From: Rickettsiales bacterium
Lineage (GTDB): Bacteria > Pseudomonadota > Alphaproteobacteria > Rs-D84
DNA length: 5,018 bases
NCBI GenBank assembly: GCA_031259365.1
Contig: JAIRLP010000002.1
Span: forward strand, 1 to 5,018
Reading direction: 5' to 3'
Under the pieces are notes generated by a model. That model made no database searches and was not told where the DNA came from. It saw only the letters and a program-made list of their open reading frames with translations. A program made the translations under genes and the position numbers. Of the stretch, positions 1-5,018 are shown in pieces. Each line of letters starts with the position of its first letter. Positions within the stretch are counted from its first letter, which is position 1.

Positions 1-105
1 GATGTTCATATATCCGAATCAGTCTGGCGATATAACCATAGACATGACGATATTTATAAACTACTCTTAAAAGAGTTTAGGGTAAGACCTTTGAACATTA
101 ACTAG
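1..105 (+). CDS. C-terminal fragment of an unidentified protein, possibly an IS1595/ISXO2-type transposase tail
   Basis: Frame 1 is open from the window edge to a TAG at 103-105 and encodes 34 residues ending in LNIN; its start lies outside the window. The segment contains SESVWRYNHRHDDIYKLLL followed by a basic stretch with RPL. An aromatic residue, R-[YF]-N-x-R, a short gap, then a hydrophobic 'LLL' helix and a 'PL' ending resembles the extreme C-terminus of IS1595/ISXO2-like DDE transposases. The match rests on memory of the family pattern over about 30 residues, so it is weak. The stop lies 2 nt before the ATG of the next gene, so the two could be translationally coupled. It could equally be the end of any small helical protein, or a chance open frame. 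Confidence 0.35.
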   Translation, partial: DVHISESVWRYNHRHDDIYKLLLKEFRVRPLNIN

Positions 106-107
106 TC

Positions 108-383
108 ATGACCCAAAAACTAAATAGATATGCTGAAAATCCGATGGAATGCATAGACAAATCGCAAAAGACAAACTATATCATGCGACCTGGTGGTGTT
201 ATTATAAAAATGTACAAGGGCATTCAACATCGCGTCAAAATCATCAGTCAAACTCAGTTTGAATATAATGGCAAAATCTTTCAAACTTTATCTGCCGTGG
301 CACTCGAAATATGTGGCAAAAAGGTATCTGAATTTGACTTTTTCGGTGTGAATAACAAAGGGGTAAATAATACCAAGAATTGA
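108..383 (+). CDS. DUF2924-family protein, short N-terminally reduced form
   Basis: The 91-residue product carries the C-terminal signature of DUF2924. This runs as a P-G pair (28-29), a basic YKG (36-38), H41-x-V43, then FEYNGKIFQTLSAVALEICG (51-70) and a closing FFG (78-80). In the family this reads roughly 'G..l.r.w.G..H.V.v...gF.y.G..y.SLSaIAr.ItG....g..FFGl'. DUF2924 proteins have no settled biochemical role, but they are commonly encoded next to large serine recombinases in alphaproteobacterial prophages and islands. Typical members, as I recall, are about 140-170 residues, with an N-terminal helical part ending in an 'AYRiQE'-like motif. That part is absent, and in-frame stops precede the ATG, so this is either a natural short form or a truncated copy. 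No good Shine-Dalgarno sequence precedes 108. Alternative starts are Met13 (144) and Met26 (183). The recombinase it would normally accompany lies about 2 kb downstream. Confidence 0.72.
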   Translation: MTQKLNRYAENPMECIDKSQKTNYIMRPGGVIIKMYKGIQHRVKIISQTQFEYNGKIFQTLSAVALEICGKKVSEFDFFGVNNKGVNNTKN

Positions 384-390
384 ACATAAA

Positions 391-2244
391 TTATAAAATA
401 GATTTCACTTTTGATAAATTATCAAAAAACATTTTATAAAGATATATACGATTTTCTTTTGGAACGCCAATTGCATCTAATGCTGCATTCATCATATTAT
501 CTTGGGTATCTGGCATCCAATAGCTCGCAATAACAGGATACAATTTTTCAAATGTTTCGTAAATTTCATTTCTTTCATCTGCTATTGCTTTGATAAATTC
601 ATGATATTTTTTTGATATTCCTTTAATCTTTTTTCCACCCAATAAATCGGCAAAAGTTGCCCCCGCGTTATATAACGTATGCGCAGTATCAAAATATATT
701 TTACGCAATGCTATTGCACGTGGGAATATAACATCTAATAACACATATTGTCCCATGATTATTTCATTATAATAAAATTTGACCGCATCATTTTTTGCAC
801 CCATGGCCAAGGGAATATATTTTTTAACCGTTTGTAAACAATCATTATATAACTTATGCACCTGACGGGCAGAACCAGATGCCGCAACACGGTTTGCATA
901 TTCTAATGATTTTGCATATCTAGGTAATTTTTTTCGGAATTCGTTTTCTGACCACCCACCGAATTTAAACCAATCACGCATAATGTTTGGAACAACACCG
1001 AATTTCTTACGGACAAACATTTCCAATTCTGCGGCATTGCTGTCAACCGCTGGCGCATGCACATTTAGCCGGTTTGGTAATGGCTCTAAAAAAATATATC
1101 CATCATTATATGGGATTCTGATCATGTCATCAAATGTCCACGCTTCATCAATCCAGGTACTTTCATCAATTTGTCCATTTCCGGTATCGCCATTAATTTC
1201 ACCGGTTGATCCATTCATTACGATTTTATCACCAGTTTTAAACGTATCTGTTGCATTTGGATAATTCACTATACATGGAATCCCCAGTTCTCTGGCCAAT
1301 ATTGCCGCATGGCTTAAAATACCCCCTTGTTCGGTGATAATCCCAGAAGCACGTTTCATGATTGGGACAAAGTTCGCCTCGGTATATTTTGCAATTAATA
1401 TTGCGCCATCTGGAAATTCAGAAAATCGTTTTTCCATAACGTCCGGATGATTGGCATAGCCAAGTTCGGATATAACAAACGCAGGCGCCGAAACAGTGCC
1501 GACAACCACAGGAATCGCGGAACTTTTCGATTTGTTTTTGATAAACACCGGAACAGTAATTGGACGCGCCTGTACAAACCATACATTATCACCTGCATCA
1601 ATACACCATTCTAGATCAAGATCTTGTTTTGATTTATCAGATATTGTTTGGATATATGGAATTAGTAAATTTATTTTATCAATCCTATTTAATAAAGAAC
1701 CCGAAATCGAAATATTCTTATTATCTAAAATTCCATTTTTTACAGGTATCTTTATTTGCGTGGGCGTAACAAGTCCAGAAACCAGCTTGTCCGCCAGGCC
1801 ATTTACAGCCTCTATCAGAATAATATCTTGACCATCTGTATCGACTGCTCTCGTAAATGCGACCCCGGAAATAACAGGATTAACCATCTTTTGAATAACA
1901 ATTCCCATTTGATTTTCTTGCGAATCATATCCAATTGCACGATCAGCATTTCCACTGGCAACGACACTTTTAATTGCCTCTACTAATGACTTTTGTTCGG
2001 CGGGTATATTTAATTTACTTTCAAAAACACCCGCAAAAGACTTTGCTTCACCATCTTCATTTGCGGCAGATGAACGCACGGCCATCATAGCCCCTGAGCC
2101 AAATGTCGAAATGATTTCATTTATTATATCATTTGATGGATCCTTTGCCTGACTATATGCCAAAGGTAGCCATTTAGGTACAGGGACCTTCATCTGTTCA
2201 AGTATTTTTAGCCCAGCAGCTTTTCCACCAAACTTATTATTCAT
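391..2244 (-). CDS. PEP synthase/PPDK-like phosphotransferase with ATP-binding and phosphohistidine domains and an unassigned C-terminal domain
   Basis: The 617-residue protein has two recognisable domains. The PPDK-N/PEP-synthase ATP-binding domain (about 1-230) shows GGK (6-8), VRSSAANEDG (56-65), SFAGVFES (69-76), QKMV (118-121), SGVAFTR (126-132), NGLADKLVSG (148-157) and LDLEW...VQARPIT (209-230). The phosphohistidine swivel domain (about 245-352) shows the hallmark GGILSHAAILARELGIPCIV, with His312 as the expected phosphorylated residue. In this superfamily ATP yields AMP and phosphate, and the beta-phosphate passes through the His to an acceptor (pyruvate, rifampicin and others). The PEP/pyruvate TIM barrel of true PpsA or PPDK is absent. 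Residues about 360-617 form a mostly helical region I do not recognise, perhaps the acceptor-binding domain. The ATP domain is also shorter than the usual 300 or so residues. The start is fixed by an in-frame stop upstream (2263-2265), with AAGAGA as ribosome site 6-7 nt before the ATG. The substrate is unknown; drug or metabolite phosphorylation is only a guess. Confidence 0.88.
   Translation of the reverse strand: MNNKFGGKAAGLKILEQMKVPVPKWLPLAYSQAKDPSNDIINEIISTFGSGAMMAVRSSAANEDGEAKSFAGVFESKLNIPAEQKSLVEAIKSVVASGNADRAIGYDSQENQMGIVIQKMVNPVISGVAFTRAVDTDGQDIILIEAVNGLADKLVSGLVTPTQIKIPVKNGILDNKNISISGSLLNRIDKINLLIPYIQTISDKSKQDLDLEWCIDAGDNVWFVQARPITVPVFIKNKSKSSAIPVVVGTVSAPAFVISELGYANHPDVMEKRFSEFPDGAILIAKYTEANFVPIMKRASGIITEQGGILSHAAILARELGIPCIVNYPNATDTFKTGDKIVMNGSTGEINGDTGNGQIDESTWIDEAWTFDDMIRIPYNDGYIFLEPLPNRLNVHAPAVDSNAAELEMFVRKKFGVVPNIMRDWFKFGGWSENEFRKKLPRYAKSLEYANRVAASGSARQVHKLYNDCLQTVKKYIPLAMGAKNDAVKFYYNEIIMGQYVLLDVIFPRAIALRKIYFDTAHTLYNAGATFADLLGGKKIKGISKKYHEFIKAIADERNEIYETFEKLYPVIASYWMPDTQDNMMNAALDAIGVPKENRIYLYKMFFDNLSKVKSIL
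409..427. repeat. AT-only stem-loop at the convergent gene junction
   Basis: TTTTGATA (409-416) and TATCAAAA (420-427) are perfect 8-bp complementary arms around a 3-nt loop. They lie inside the last codons of the minus-strand phosphotransferase gene, about 26 nt past the stop of the DUF2924 gene. The stem is almost all A-T, and neither strand has a U-run after a GC stem, so it does not qualify as an intrinsic terminator. It could weakly affect 3' ends of the two converging transcripts, or be chance in AT-rich DNA. Confidence 0.25.
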
Positions 2245-2250
2245 TGATAA

Positions 2251-2257
2251 TTCTCTT
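2251..2257 (-). promoter_or_regulatory. Ribosome binding site of the phosphotransferase gene
   Basis: On the minus strand AAGAGAA lies 6 nt before the ATG at 2244. It is a moderate Shine-Dalgarno sequence and supports this start, as does the in-frame stop at 2263-2265 that rules out longer starts. Confidence 0.5.
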
Positions 2258-2271
2258 GTTTTCTAAGCATT

Positions 2272-2300
2272 AGTTTACAATACCCAGATTAATTAATCAA
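2272..2300 (-). promoter_or_regulatory. Predicted sigma70-type promoter for the phosphotransferase gene
   Basis: Reading the minus strand, TTGATT (2300-2295) is a -35 candidate and TAAACT (2277-2272) a -10 candidate (4 of 6 consensus bases), separated by exactly 17 nt. Transcription would begin near 2265, giving a leader of roughly 20 nt that includes the ribosome site. The spacer contains the palindrome GATTAATTAATC (2287-2298). The boxes were matched by eye in AT-rich DNA, so chance matches are possible. Confidence 0.4.
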
Positions 2301-2315
2301 GTTTATATAACTTGA
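2297..2315. promoter_or_regulatory. 19-bp perfect dyad, candidate operator between divergent genes
   Basis: TCAAGTT (2297-2303) and AACTTGA (2309-2315) are perfect 7-bp inverted arms around TATAT. The site is central in the 120-nt region between the two divergent genes and overlaps the proposed -35 boxes of both promoters. A dimeric repressor bound here could silence both at once. Caution: two outward-facing -35 boxes (TTGA on each strand) automatically give the outer part of such symmetry; only the inner AGTT/AACT match is additional. No regulator gene is present in the window. Confidence 0.45.
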
Positions 2316-2340
2316 CTTTCATCCTTTTGTAAGCAGTAAT
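2312..2340 (+). promoter_or_regulatory. Predicted sigma70-type promoter for the serine recombinase gene
   Basis: TTGACT (2312-2317, 5 of 6 consensus bases) is followed after a 17-nt spacer by AGTAAT (2335-2340, 4 of 6). Transcription would start near 2347, giving a short leader with the ribosome site. The -35 box overlaps the right arm of the 2297-2315 dyad. Confidence 0.45.
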
Positions 2341-2353
2341 GGACATGTAACAC

Positions 2354-2358
2354 GAGGA
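2354..2358 (+). promoter_or_regulatory. Ribosome binding site of the recombinase gene
   Basis: GAGGA lies 6 nt before the ATG at 2365, a good Shine-Dalgarno sequence at normal distance. It is the clearest ribosome site in the window and fixes the recombinase start. Confidence 0.7.
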
Positions 2359-2364
2359 TTAAAC

Positions 2365-3996
2365 ATGGCAAAAACTAGATGTGCGATATATGTGCGAAAG
2401 TCCACTGAATATGGATTGGAACAAGAGTTTAATAGTTTGCATAACCAAGAAGATGCTTGCCGGGCATATATAACATCCCAGGCTTTTAATGGGTGGGAAT
2501 TTTACAAAACATACACAGATGGTGGGATCAGTGGTGGCACAATGGAACGTCCCGCACTGCGTGAAATGTTAGAAGACGTCCGAGGTGGCAAAATACAATG
2601 CGTATTGGTTTACAAAGTTGACCGGTTGTCACGTTCAATAACCGACTTTCATAAAATGATGCAAGAATTTGATAAATACGACTGCTCTATGGTGTCAATC
2701 ACACAGGCATTTGACACATCAACATCTATGGGTAAATTGACATTAAATATGTTGTTATCATTTGCACAATTTGAAAGCGAAGTTTCCGCAGAACGCGTCC
2801 GTGATAAAATCCGTGCCAGTAAAGCCAAAGGATTATGGACTGGCGGGACACCACACCTGGGGTATGATATTATCGATAAAAAATTAGTCGCGAATCAACC
2901 AGAGGTTGAATTGGTTAATGCTCTATTTGAAAAATATCTTGAACTGCAATCATTGGATGCCGTGTATCAGTGGGCCGTGCAGAACGGATTCAAGAACAAA
3001 AAATGGGTAACAGCCCGCGGCAAAACCATGGGTGGTAGACCAATGTCTAAAAATACGATAAATAAAATTTTGAACAATCATTTGTATGTCGGTAAAATTA
3101 CCAACAAAGCCACCGGTGAAAAGTTTAATGGGCAACACCGAGGGATTGTGCCATTGGCGATATTTAATCAGGTTCAAGAATTGCTGACCCAAAACAATCG
3201 TCGCAATACAGATGCGTGTATTCATGGTCAATTTATGTTGCATAACAAAATCATAGATGCCGATGGCAATATATTCAAAAATCAGGCATCAAAAAAGAAA
3301 AATCAGCGATACAGGTATTATCATGCAGACGGGCAATACTTACCAGCGGGCGATATAGAAAAAATCACGATTGATACAATACGAAATCTGCTGAATTCTG
3401 ATTTGTCTGATATATTGCAAGACGATAAAATAATGGCGTTAAAATCAGTTGAGCCAACCACAATTCCCAAGGATAAATTCTTGGGATTTTTTATTAAAAA
3501 GATTGTGTATACTAATAATAAACTAACATACTTTTTAAAACCTGATATCCCACCAGAATTCAAATCCGAAACATATACCATTACTACAAATAACAAACCG
3601 GCCGATAAAATATACCTATCTGCCGATGCCGACATAATTATTGAAAAAGAGATATTTATAAATAATCGTGTGTCCACAAATCGATATTTGGCCTGTGGCA
3701 AATCAATCGTTACTAAATCCGAAAATGCAAACCATTTAATCCGGGCCCTCAGCTACAGTTGGCGATATAACAAAATGTTGATGTCTGGCGTATCTATCGA
3801 CAAAATCCGCGAGGGCGAGGCAACCGCACATCGCACAGTTTATAAATATCTGAATCTTATGTATCTGTCTCCCGCAATCATCAACAGCATCATGGACAAC
3901 ATGATCCCACCCCACATCGACCTGCAACAATTATTCCACATTGCATCAACATGTACAGATTTCACCGATCAAGAAAAAGCATTCTATATGACTTGA
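2365..3996 (+). CDS. Large serine recombinase (resolvase/invertase family, recombinase-domain type)
   Basis: The 543-residue site-specific DNA recombinase probably integrates and excises the element. The N-terminal resolvase domain (about 4-155) has YVRKS with catalytic Ser13 and Arg11, the conserved ENSLxxQ-like stretch (EFNSLHNQ, 21-28), TDGGISG (51-57) with ERP (61-63), and VDRLSR (85-90) supplying catalytic Asp/Arg. A long helix follows (about 120-155). The recombinase domain (about 160-285) begins GTPHLGY and contains RPMSKNTINKILNNHLYVGKI. A middle section has KKKNQRYRYY but no cysteine zinc ribbon. The C-terminus has a helix-turn-helix-like stretch (about 476-503) followed by LSPAIINSIMD and a PP-hydrophobic tail. 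These are usual in the alphaproteobacterial lineage of these enzymes. The protein looks complete, with all expected catalytic residues, so it is likely active. Attachment sites are not identifiable. It is followed 20 nt later by the NERD gene, likely on the same transcript. Confidence 0.95.
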   Translation: MAKTRCAIYVRKSTEYGLEQEFNSLHNQEDACRAYITSQAFNGWEFYKTYTDGGISGGTMERPALREMLEDVRGGKIQCVLVYKVDRLSRSITDFHKMMQEFDKYDCSMVSITQAFDTSTSMGKLTLNMLLSFAQFESEVSAERVRDKIRASKAKGLWTGGTPHLGYDIIDKKLVANQPEVELVNALFEKYLELQSLDAVYQWAVQNGFKNKKWVTARGKTMGGRPMSKNTINKILNNHLYVGKITNKATGEKFNGQHRGIVPLAIFNQVQELLTQNNRRNTDACIHGQFMLHNKIIDADGNIFKNQASKKKNQRYRYYHADGQYLPAGDIEKITIDTIRNLLNSDLSDILQDDKIMALKSVEPTTIPKDKFLGFFIKKIVYTNNKLTYFLKPDIPPEFKSETYTITTNNKPADKIYLSADADIIIEKEIFINNRVSTNRYLACGKSIVTKSENANHLIRALSYSWRYNKMLMSGVSIDKIREGEATAHRTVYKYLNLMYLSPAIINSIMDNMIPPHIDLQQLFHIASTCTDFTDQEKAFYMT

Positions 3997-4016
3997 CGAT
4001 ATTTATTGCACAAAGT

Positions 4017-4721
4017 ATGATAGTTATCATGTGGATTTTGATAATTATTTTCATTGCCATTGCATCGGCCATAATTTATAGCCAGATAAGGAATGCAAGA
4101 ATATATCGCGAATTATTGCAATCTGTTACCAGCCCACATCGTGGCACAAAATCTGAACATGATTTGGTCGTGGCGCTTCTGAAAAGCGGAATTCTAGCCG
4201 ATGATATATTCCATGATTTATACGTTAGAAAATACAATGGTCATTCTCAAATTGACCTTGTCGTTATGACCAAGGTCGGACTGATTGTTTTTGAAGTTAA
4301 AGATTATAGCGGATGGATATTTGGCAACGGTAATCATACCAACTGGACCAAGGTTCTGGCATACGGTCGGCAAAAATATAAATTCTATAATCCGATAAAA
4401 CAGAATCTTGGACATATCGCTGCACTACGAAAGCATTTATCTGAAAATATTCCAATATATTCAATTATTTTATTTGCGGGCAATTGTGAACTGCGTGATA
4501 TTTCATTTGTGCCAAATGGTACTTTTATAGCAAAACCATACAGGATTCTGAGTGTAATGCGTGACATAATAGACAATAATCAACCTGTCGATTTTTTGAC
4601 CGAAAATCAGATACGAACCATATTGAAAGAATCTGTAAAGAATGGTGATAACATAGATGCAGAATCCACACATATTGAAAACGTTCGGAATATGCTGGGG
4701 CATGACCGGATTTATGGATAA
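4017..4721 (+). CDS. Membrane-anchored NERD-domain protein (putative nuclease)
   Basis: This start gives 234 residues. A hydrophobic helix (about 4-21) is followed by R25, R28 and R31, predicting a single N-terminal anchor with the rest in the cytoplasm. The NERD domain (about 43-170) shows SEHDLV (46-51, equivalent to the family GE..V helix), HSQIDLVV with Asp80, and VFEVKDYSGWI with Glu93 and Lys95. It then shows W110 and the YNPIKQN...H motif (124-133). This is the PD-(D/E)xK nuclease-like arrangement with all key acidic/lysine positions present, so activity on DNA or RNA is plausible but unproven. NERD domains occur in bacterial proteins of DNA processing and in some defence loci. The longer frame from 3951 is rejected because it overlaps the recombinase and adds polar residues before the anchor. 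ATG 4029 is an alternative; no strong ribosome site precedes either. The gap to the recombinase is 20 nt, suggesting co-transcription. Confidence 0.85.
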   Translation: MIVIMWILIIIFIAIASAIIYSQIRNARIYRELLQSVTSPHRGTKSEHDLVVALLKSGILADDIFHDLYVRKYNGHSQIDLVVMTKVGLIVFEVKDYSGWIFGNGNHTNWTKVLAYGRQKYKFYNPIKQNLGHIAALRKHLSENIPIYSIILFAGNCELRDISFVPNGTFIAKPYRILSVMRDIIDNNQPVDFLTENQIRTILKESVKNGDNIDAESTHIENVRNMLGHDRIYG

Positions 4722-4820
4722 AATTTCAACCTTTGACTATGCGGAAATGGACGATGTATAGGTTTGGGATGGATGTCCCCGAAGTTGGCAAAATTGCCGG
4801 CTTACCACAGTCATCGTATT

Positions 4821-4843
4821 AAAAAAGCCCGCGGTGTGCGGGC
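4821..4843 (-). terminator. Rho-independent terminator, minus strand
   Basis: On the minus strand GCCCGC (4843-4838), loop ACACC and GCGGGC (4832-4827) are followed directly by six T (4826-4821). The perfect 6-bp GC stem and U-run are canonical. Read rightward, the hairpin has no following T-run, so it serves transcripts entering from the right, such as a tRNA-like gene ending at 4877. Confidence 0.85.
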
Positions 4844-4876
4844 GATACGCGGTGTTCATACGAAATACCAGAATCC

Positions 4877-4940
4877 TGGCGGACCACAAGAGATACGAAC
4901 CCCCGGAAGAAAAGGCCTTGGTTGGCCGTTTTCTCTAGCA
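4877..4940 (-). pseudogene. tRNA-Ser-like 3' end (T-arm, acceptor strand, CCA), apparently incomplete
   Basis: On the minus strand CCGGGGGTTCG is followed by TATCTCTT, GTGGTCC, G and CCA (ending at 4877). This fits a T-arm at 4904-4888, acceptor 3' strand 4887-4881, discriminator G and encoded CCA. The pattern 'CCGgGGGTTCG...TCCGCCA' is typical of tRNA-Ser, and a hairpin upstream (4934-4908) could be its long variable arm. Several points argue against a working tRNA: T-loop position 58 is T instead of the near-invariant A; the T-stem needs three G-U pairs; no matching acceptor 5' strand (GGRYYRY) lies about 90 nt upstream; and no proper anticodon stem is visible. The left limit is approximate. 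It may be a displaced 3' remnant from integration, or another small structured RNA. The terminator 33 nt downstream suggests a real transcription unit. Confidence 0.4.
4908..4934. repeat. 10-bp stem-loop upstream of the tRNA-like 3' end
   Basis: AGAAAAGGCC (4908-4917) pairs with GGCC (4924-4927) and TTTTCT (4929-4934), with a 6-nt loop and a single bulged base at 4928. It lies four nucleotides from the T-arm of the tRNA-like sequence, where tRNA-Ser carries its variable arm, but it is longer than a normal one. On the minus strand the GGCC stem is followed by TTTTCTT, so it could also act as a weak terminator. Confidence 0.5.
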
Positions 4941-5018
4941 CACGGCGATTATTTCGGGATTTTACTCATAACTCACCATGAATATATTACCCGTCACATA
5001 AACCAAAATTACGCGAAA

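Larger units (their letters stand above)
4722..5018. other. Right-end non-coding region with minus-strand RNA signals
   Basis: This 297-nt stretch has no convincing protein gene on either strand. It is richer in G and C between about 4825 and 4950 than the flanking genes. It contains an intrinsic terminator facing left and a tRNA-Ser-like 3' end just upstream of it on the minus strand. From 4950 to the window end I see only a weak possible minus-strand -10 box (TATATT, complement of 4981-4986). No terminator for the rightward NERD transcript is evident. Confidence 0.5.

Noticed and set aside
25..36. 12-bp sequence TGGCGATATAAC repeated inside the recombinase gene (near 3760), plus TGACGATATTTAT at 45-57 and 3994-4006, considered as att or direct repeats
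   Set aside because: The first copy is in frame as the same WRYN codons in both proteins, both matches are short, and neither falls at a plausible boundary pair; coincidence is likely in AT-rich DNA.
983..1986. Several plus-strand frames of 69-111 codons opposite the phosphotransferase gene, and minus-strand frames opposite the recombinase and NERD genes
   Set aside because: They lie antisense to genes with intact family motifs and show no recognisable domains of their own.
2297..2315. SoxR-type operator, because the arms TCAAGTT and AACTTGA match its half-sites
   Set aside because: In the SoxR site as I recall it the arms abut with no spacer; here TATAT separates them, and no MerR-type regulator is nearby.
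3951..4016. Longer start for the NERD gene, adding 22 residues
   Set aside because: It overlaps the end of the recombinase by 46 nt, lacks a ribosome site and would place charged residues in front of the membrane anchor; 4017 or 4029 fits better.
4714..4761. 15-codon frame overlapping the NERD stop
   Set aside because: Too short, no ribosome site and no recognisable content.
4782..4803. Imperfect hairpin (AAGTTGGCAA with TTGCCGGCTT) considered as terminator of the NERD transcript
   Set aside because: It has a 2-nt loop and two G-U pairs, and no T-run follows on the plus strand.
4773..5018. Open frame on the plus strand running to the window edge without a stop (82 codons)
   Set aside because: It runs across the terminator hairpin and antisense to the tRNA-like sequence. 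Its 'GGPQEIRTPG' stretch is the kind of spurious peptide produced by reading tRNA-Ser genes backwards.

Overview
The window is about 5 kb of AT-rich bacterial DNA that looks like part of an integrated mobile element or genomic island. The best clue to the host is the pairing of a DUF2924-type small protein with a large serine recombinase that has an 'RYRYY' core and a C-terminal 'yLsPaIinsImd' helix-turn-helix tail. I know this pairing mainly from Alphaproteobacteria and their prophages and islands. Base composition and codon choice are much more AT-rich than in typical free-living alphaproteobacteria, so an uncultured or host-associated AT-rich lineage is my inference. The standard code with TGA stops fits all the genes.

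Layout from left to right. Positions 1-105 hold the 3' end of an open frame entering from outside, perhaps a transposase tail. Positions 108-383 (+) hold a 91-residue DUF2924-like protein that appears to lack the usual N-terminal half. Positions 391-2244 (-) hold a 617-residue phosphotransferase of the PEP synthase/PPDK/rifampicin phosphotransferase superfamily. It has an N-terminal ATP-binding domain, a central phosphohistidine swivel domain and an unassigned helical C-terminal region. Positions 2245-2364 are a divergent promoter region with a 19-bp dyad overlapping both predicted -35 boxes. Positions 2365-3996 (+) hold a full-length 543-residue large serine recombinase. Positions 4017-4721 (+) hold a 234-residue membrane-anchored NERD-domain protein (a PD-(D/E)xK-type nuclease fold). 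Positions 4722-5018 carry no convincing protein gene. They hold a strong minus-strand intrinsic terminator and, just upstream of it on that strand, a tRNA-Ser-like 3' end with CCA that looks incomplete or degenerate.

How the parts may work together. The recombinase would move the element, and DUF2924 is its customary neighbour. The phosphotransferase and the NERD protein look like cargo. The phosphotransferase gene lies in reverse orientation between DUF2924 and the recombinase, which in my recollection are normally adjacent. The regulatory dyad could coordinate cargo and recombinase transcription. The tRNA-like fragment at the right could mark an old integration boundary. The element ends cannot be fixed from this window, and functions beyond the protein family level are inference.
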